Source: Chitinophagales bacterium (GTDB lineage: Bacteria; Bacteroidota; Bacteroidia; Chitinophagales; BACL12). From it: a DNA stretch of 47,703 bases. The stretch's first letter is position 1; every line of letters begins with the position of its first letter. Both the position numbers and the translations under genes were made by a program. Location: positions 1 to 47,703 of the forward strand of contig JAIBBA010000009.1 in NCBI GenBank assembly GCA_019694895.1. Reading direction: 5' to 3'. The notes under the pieces are model-generated. The model ran no database searches. It was not told the DNA's origin and worked only from the letters and a program-made list of their open reading frames with translations. Below, in pieces: positions 43,392-47,703 of this stretch.

Positions 43392-45332
43392 ATGCGAATT
43401 CCGGGGTTCTTGCTGTTGCTCTGTTCCCCCTTTTTTATCAAAGCTCAGACTCCTGATCTGCATGCTTTCGAAAAGTCAATGGTTTTTGCAGAACAACAAG
43501 CTGCTGCCGGCAAAATATCAGTTCAAAGCACAGCGCCTACAAATAATTATGATTTAATTTATCAAAAATGTGCCTGGACCATAGATCCTGATACTTTGTT
43601 TATTGATGGCACTATTACTTCACAACTTGTTTTAACCGAAGAAAGTAATGCGATTTATTTTGACATTTCTGACTCTTTGAAGGTAGATGCAGTAACTGTA
43701 AATGGGGTGGAAGGAGATTTTCTGACTGCCAATAATGCTGTTCAAATTAACTTAGATGATACGTACGATATAGGTGCTGAATTTGAAATTGCAGTTACTT
43801 ATCATGGCACACCATCAACAAATGGGTTTGGCTCCTTTAAGAAAACATCACAAGATGCCGGCAATGTAATATGGACACTTTCGGAGCCTTATGGCGCAAG
43901 TGATTGGTGGCCCTGTAAACAATCACTTACAGATAAATTGGATTCAGTTGATGTATGGATTACCATGCCCGATAATTGTAAATCAGGTGGTCCCGGATTG
44001 CTCGATACCATTACAGAAGCTGGAATTGGATGGCATACCTACCGGTGGAAACACCGATATCCGATTGCTACTTATCTGATTGGAATATCTGTTACTGATT
44101 TTGATGAATTTAGTTTCTATGCTCCGCATCATGAAGACTCAGTGCTGTTTTATAATCTTGTGTATCCGTCAAGTTTTGATGAAGCAGTTACACAAATTAA
44201 TGGCATAGTGCCTGCTTTTGAAATTTTTTCAGACATCTATGGTGATTACCCATTTGCCGATGAAAAATATGGTCACATGCAATTCGGATGGGGTGGGGGA
44301 ATGGAACATCAAACGATGAGTTCTGTTTCGGGGTATAGTCATGAATTATTGGTGCATGAAATGGCACATCAATGGTTTGGTGATAAAATAACCTGCGCAA
44401 GCTGGCATGATATATGGCTGAATGAAGGATTTGCTACTTATAGCACTTGGTTGAGTTATGATCTTGGCGACGACCCGAATAACTATTACGAAGCATGGTT
44501 GAAGACTACACGCGATAAAGTAGTATCATTACCTGATGGCAGCGTTTATGTTGATGATACCACGTTGGTCAGCCGTATTTTTGATGGCAGATTAACCTAT
44601 TACAAAGGTGGTTGGGTGCTCCATATGTTGCGTTGGGAATTGGGTGATGATGCTTTTTTTGCAGGCATAAAAAATTATATAACCGATCCTGCATTTTCAT
44701 TTAAGTTTGTTACTACGCAAGATCTTATCAGTCATCTCGAAGAAGCTGCTGACACCAGCCTGACCGAATACTTTGATGATTGGTTTTATGGACAAGGATT
44801 TCCGGAGTTTCAAATAATATGGCAGCAAGATACTTTAGGACATTTCATTATGTCTGTATCTCAAACGCCAACACATGAATCAGTTGATTTTTTCAATATG
44901 CATGTGCCTTTGCGATTGTATGGAAATGGTGATTCACTTGATTTGCGACTCAACCATACCGTAAATGGTGAATTATTTGAAATGGATCTTCCGTTCATGG
45001 TTGATAGTATTGTTTTAGACCCTGAATTGCGGATATTACATGCCAATGACGCCATTGTTCACTTGCCAATAACAGAGGGTATATTGCAGGCAGTTATTTA
45101 TCCCAATCCTGTATCTGATATCTTGCACATGCAAATTTTAGAGCCGTCCGCTTCAACTTATAACCTTACAATTTGGAATGCTGCTGCTGAAAAGGTTGTG
45201 TCAGCAGAATTTAATACTAGCGGATCTTCGGCTTCCTACACGATTGATTCAACATCTTGGCCATCCGGATTATACATGGTACTGATCAAATCCGGTGAAA
45301 AGGAGGTAGTGCAGTCTGTTGTCGTACAATAA
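43392..45332 (+). CDS. M1-family metallopeptidase with T9SS sorting domain
   Basis: A 646-residue exported aminopeptidase-like protein. Signal peptide 1-19 (FFIKAQ-T). The catalytic set is complete: G-G-M-E-H at 302-306, the zinc motif H322-E323-x-x-H326 with E345 19 residues beyond the last His, and a downstream Tyr-rich segment (RLTYYKGGWVLHMLRW). Residues 567-646 form a type A T9SS sorting domain (AVIYPNPVSD start). The start at 43392 is chosen for the signal peptide; 12 codons upstream are open and overlap the preceding gene. It starts 1 base after that gene's stop, so it may be co-transcribed with atpZ. Confidence 0.93.
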   Translation: MRIPGFLLLLCSPFFIKAQTPDLHAFEKSMVFAEQQAAAGKISVQSTAPTNNYDLIYQKCAWTIDPDTLFIDGTITSQLVLTEESNAIYFDISDSLKVDAVTVNGVEGDFLTANNAVQINLDDTYDIGAEFEIAVTYHGTPSTNGFGSFKKTSQDAGNVIWTLSEPYGASDWWPCKQSLTDKLDSVDVWITMPDNCKSGGPGLLDTITEAGIGWHTYRWKHRYPIATYLIGISVTDFDEFSFYAPHHEDSVLFYNLVYPSSFDEAVTQINGIVPAFEIFSDIYGDYPFADEKYGHMQFGWGGGMEHQTMSSVSGYSHELLVHEMAHQWFGDKITCASWHDIWLNEGFATYSTWLSYDLGDDPNNYYEAWLKTTRDKVVSLPDGSVYVDDTTLVSRIFDGRLTYYKGGWVLHMLRWELGDDAFFAGIKNYITDPAFSFKFVTTQDLISHLEEAADTSLTEYFDDWFYGQGFPEFQIIWQQDTLGHFIMSVSQTPTHESVDFFNMHVPLRLYGNGDSLDLRLNHTVNGELFEMDLPFMVDSIVLDPELRILHANDAIVHLPITEGILQAVIYPNPVSDILHMQILEPSASTYNLTIWNAAAEKVVSAEFNTSGSSASYTIDSTSWPSGLYMVLIKSGEKEVVQSVVVQ

Positions 45333-46601
45333 TTAAATACCATACTTTAATCCGAGCGTCAGCCTATCTCTATTTATAGATACAAAGTCATCCGCTCCTT
45401 TGGTCAATCCGGTTGAATAGGTGAGCTCAATAAAATATTTATTATTAATCGAAAGGCCGGTCTGTCCGACGATATGATTGGCAAATTTGCGATAATTAAT
45501 ACTGTTTTCTTCGTCTGTTACCGTTACAACATCAGGTACGTATATATTGTATTTTTCGGTATGCATACTGTTTGACTGTTGAATTTCAAATGTTGCTAGA
45601 TATCCGGCTTTAAGATATGGTTTGAAATGAGGTGCATTACTTTGCCATTTAAATTGTGTTGACACCAATGTCTCCAGTGCTGAAAAAGTAAATGATCCTG
45701 ATTCATGACTATTCCCTATTTCACCGAAATATGTGCCAGATGATTTATTTTGTGCAATTCCACCATCAAAACATAGCCAAAAGGATTCGCGATTACTGGC
45801 CATATCAATGTCATAGAATAATGCACCATAATATGTCGGGCCCCAATTAAAATCGGCAGTGCCATATCCGGTTGAAACCATGGATATTGGATACGTTACC
45901 CTGTTAATGCCATACCCTATTGCAAGTCCGAATACTTTCTTTAATGGCAGTATTGGTGAAATATAGTCAATAGGCACTGCCAGACAAGAATCAAAATTTG
46001 TAATGGCTTCGATAAGGTCGTCGGTTTTAAGATCTGCATCGAGAGAGGCTTTGGCTGCTGGGGGACATTCCTCCATCCATTCATAAAGCTGATCCTTGTA
46101 AACATGCATGACAATGCCTGATTGTTCACTTTCACTATAATATTTTATGTCAATCAATTCAGTCATTGAACCACTATCATGTATAAAATAATGTTGTTTC
46201 CCTCTTGAATCTTTCAATGAGTACAAGTCCATTCCTCCATCTGAAAGCACAAGTGTTTTTAAAAAGACCGTATCGATAATGATTTTCTGAGTAATCGTGC
46301 GAGGCAATTCGCGATAGGTATATGGAGTCCCATCGAGCCCAATTACAGAGCTAATATAGCATTCTCCTGAAACTGAAAATCCAGCAATAGTTAGCGGGTT
46401 CATATTAATCGTCGGACTTTCCTCATTCTGGCGAAAATGAATAGTTTCAGGCGATTTATCCCATTGTCGATAATCAATATAACCTGGAATTGTATCCCCC
46501 GTTTTTGAAAATATTATTGCCGGTTGAAAATTTTGTTGCGCCTGAATGAGACCATGTAGACATGCTAGCAAAAGGATTAAAACGAGTTTCAAGCTGTTCA
46601 T
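45333..46601 (-). CDS. Hypothetical outer-membrane beta-barrel protein
   Basis: A 422-residue exported protein of unknown function. Signal peptide about 1-21 (LIQA-QQ). The N-terminal half (about 25-190) is a soluble-looking domain, with FSKTGDTIPGYIDYRQWDKS near its start, a type of opening I associate with Bacteroidota-specific proteins. The C-terminal half (about 215-422) alternates strands and ends GLKYGI, like a small outer-membrane barrel. It is convergent with the M1 gene with no bases between the two stops, and divergent from purT (62 bases). Confidence 0.78.
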   Translation of the reverse strand: MNSLKLVLILLLACLHGLIQAQQNFQPAIIFSKTGDTIPGYIDYRQWDKSPETIHFRQNEESPTINMNPLTIAGFSVSGECYISSVIGLDGTPYTYRELPRTITQKIIIDTVFLKTLVLSDGGMDLYSLKDSRGKQHYFIHDSGSMTELIDIKYYSESEQSGIVMHVYKDQLYEWMEECPPAAKASLDADLKTDDLIEAITNFDSCLAVPIDYISPILPLKKVFGLAIGYGINRVTYPISMVSTGYGTADFNWGPTYYGALFYDIDMASNRESFWLCFDGGIAQNKSSGTYFGEIGNSHESGSFTFSALETLVSTQFKWQSNAPHFKPYLKAGYLATFEIQQSNSMHTEKYNIYVPDVVTVTDEENSINYRKFANHIVGQTGLSINNKYFIELTYSTGLTKGADDFVSINRDRLTLGLKYGI

Positions 46602-46663
46602 GAGGCATTAATAATTGTGTATATTCAGTAAAAATCCGAAATTGCCTCCAAATAATTCAATAT

Positions 46664-47703
46664 ATGAAAAAAATCATGCTCCTTGGTAGCGGTGAACTGG
46701 GAAAGGAATTCGTTATTGCCTGCAAGCGATTAGGCCATTATGTAATTGCTGTAGATAGTTATAACGATGCTCCTGCACAACAGGTTGCTGATACGCGTGA
46801 AGTCATTTCAATGCTTGATGGTGATGCGCTGGATGCGATTGTGAAAAAGCATGAGCCTGATATCATAGTTCCCGAGATCGAAGCCATTCGCACCGAGCGA
46901 TTTTATGATTATGAAAAGTGGGGTATTCAGGTGGTGCCCAGTGCTAAAGCAGCAAATTTTACTATGAACCGTAAGGCCATCCGTGATCTTGCTTCAAAAG
47001 AGTTGGGATTGCGTACAGCGAAATATGCCTATGCATTGAGTTTCGAGGAATTAAAAACTGCTGTTGCAGAAATTGGAATTCCATGTGTTGTAAAGCCACT
47101 CATGAGTTCCAGTGGGAAAGGTCAGAGTGTAATTAAAACAGAAGCAGATATCCAAACCTCTTGGGATTATGCCCAAGCCGGAAAACGTGGTGATATTGCA
47201 GAAGTGATCGTCGAAGAATTCATTCGTTTTGATTCTGAGATCACATTACTTACAGTAACTCAAAAAAACGGCCCTACCTTATTTTGCCCGCCGATAGGTC
47301 ACCGACAAGAACGCGGCGATTATCAGGAGAGCTGGCAGCCTGCACTAATAAAACCTGAGCATCTCCTGGAAGCCCAACATGTCGCTAAACAGGTAACCGA
47401 AGCCCTCACCGGCGCCGGAATATGGGGTGTGGAATTCTTCCTCGCAGAAACAGGCGTCTATTTTTCAGAATTAAGTCCCAGGCCGCATGATACCGGAATG
47501 GTGACATTAGCAGGAACGCAAAATCTTTCGGAATTTGAATTGCATGCACGTGCTGTTCTCGGTTATCCGGTTCCGGAAATCACTTTGGAAAGGGCAGGAG
47601 CAAGTGCAGTAATTCTGGCTGAAAAAGAAAGTAATAGTTTCAGCATTGTTGGTGTAGAAAAAGCCATGCAGGAAGTGAATACAGATGTCAGAATATTCGG
47701 TAA
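46664..47703 (+). CDS. purT: Formate-dependent phosphoribosylglycinamide formyltransferase (3' partial)
   Basis: The window ends inside this gene, and I read 346 residues of an expected 390 or so. PurT uses ATP and formate to formylate GAR in purine synthesis. The ATP-grasp pattern is clear: [20 protein letters not shown] at the start, [28 protein letters not shown] (nucleotide loop), [26 protein letters not shown] with the acidic [16 protein letters not shown] motif, and TDVRIFG at the edge. The frame is open to the last base. The missing part is the last 40-50 residues. Confidence 0.95.
   Translation, partial: MKKIMLLGSGELGKEFVIACKRLGHYVIAVDSYNDAPAQQVADTREVISMLDGDALDAIVKKHEPDIIVPEIEAIRTERFYDYEKWGIQVVPSAKAANFTMNRKAIRDLASKELGLRTAKYAYALSFEELKTAVAEIGIPCVVKPLMSSSGKGQSVIKTEADIQTSWDYAQAGKRGDIAEVIVEEFIRFDSEITLLTVTQKNGPTLFCPPIGHRQERGDYQESWQPALIKPEHLLEAQHVAKQVTEALTGAGIWGVEFFLAETGVYFSELSPRPHDTGMVTLAGTQNLSEFELHARAVLGYPVPEITLERAGASAVILAEKESNSFSIVGVEKAMQEVNTDVRIFG

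Noticed and set aside
1..47703. Mobile element, prophage or defence island
   Set aside because: No transposase, integrase, phage structural gene, toxin pair, restriction or CRISPR-associated gene, tRNA gene or attachment-site duplication was recognised; the genes are housekeeping or envelope genes of one style.

Overview
The window comes from a Bacteroidota chromosome. The evidence is a type IX secretion (T9SS)/gliding core (porP-gldK-gldL-gldM-gldN), a PorW/SprE-like lipoprotein, two proteins with T9SS C-terminal sorting domains, Bacteroidota-specific families (DUF6029, Omp28, DUF4271), and several copies of the Bacteroidota -7 promoter box TAnnTTTG just upstream of start codons. It looks like ordinary, dense core chromosome. 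I see no rRNA, tRNA, CRISPR array, transposase, integrase, prophage or recognisable defence system.

Layout. (1) 180-10670, minus strand: an 11-gene complex I operon nuoABCDHIJKLMN without nuoEFG, closed by a small unknown gene. Low-complexity tracts lie beyond the end of the operon (1-155) and between nuoI and nuoH (6841-6936). (2) 11208-14783, plus: a full-length pyruvate:ferredoxin oxidoreductase divergent from nuoA, so a source of reduced ferredoxin sits beside a complex I that lacks its NADH module. (3) 15122-21495: a porin O/P with a Pho-box-like promoter, a CotH-family T9SS cargo protein, and an Omp28/DUF6029/TlpA envelope redox group. (4) 21526-28486: hemW, an Omp85-family barrel, DUF4271, a HemD-like protein and a thioredoxin-fold DUF255 (YyaL) protein. 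(5) 28551-34393: porP/sprF and gldKLMN. (6) 34457-41389, minus: uvrC, a class A penicillin-binding protein and porW/sprE. (7) 41475-43390, plus: M23 peptidase, bactofilin, AtpZ and a small membrane protein, the usual lead-in to an F-type ATPase operon. Here it is followed by an M1 aminopeptidase with a T9SS tail (43392-45332) instead of atpB. (8) 45333-46601, minus: an unknown outer-membrane protein. (9) 46664 to the window end: purT, cut off by the edge.

How the genes work together. PFOR makes acetyl-CoA and reduced ferredoxin, and the Nuo-11 complex could oxidise that ferredoxin with quinone while pumping protons. The resulting proton-motive force would also drive the GldL/GldM motor of the T9SS, which exports cargo such as the CotH and M1 proteins. 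PorW/SprE, M23, bactofilin, PBP1A and the Omp85 protein serve envelope assembly. The parts most worth a second look are the Nuo-11/PFOR pairing, the unknown gene ending the nuo operon, the Pho-box-like porin promoter, the redox/outer-membrane trio, and the M1 gene in the place where atpB is expected.
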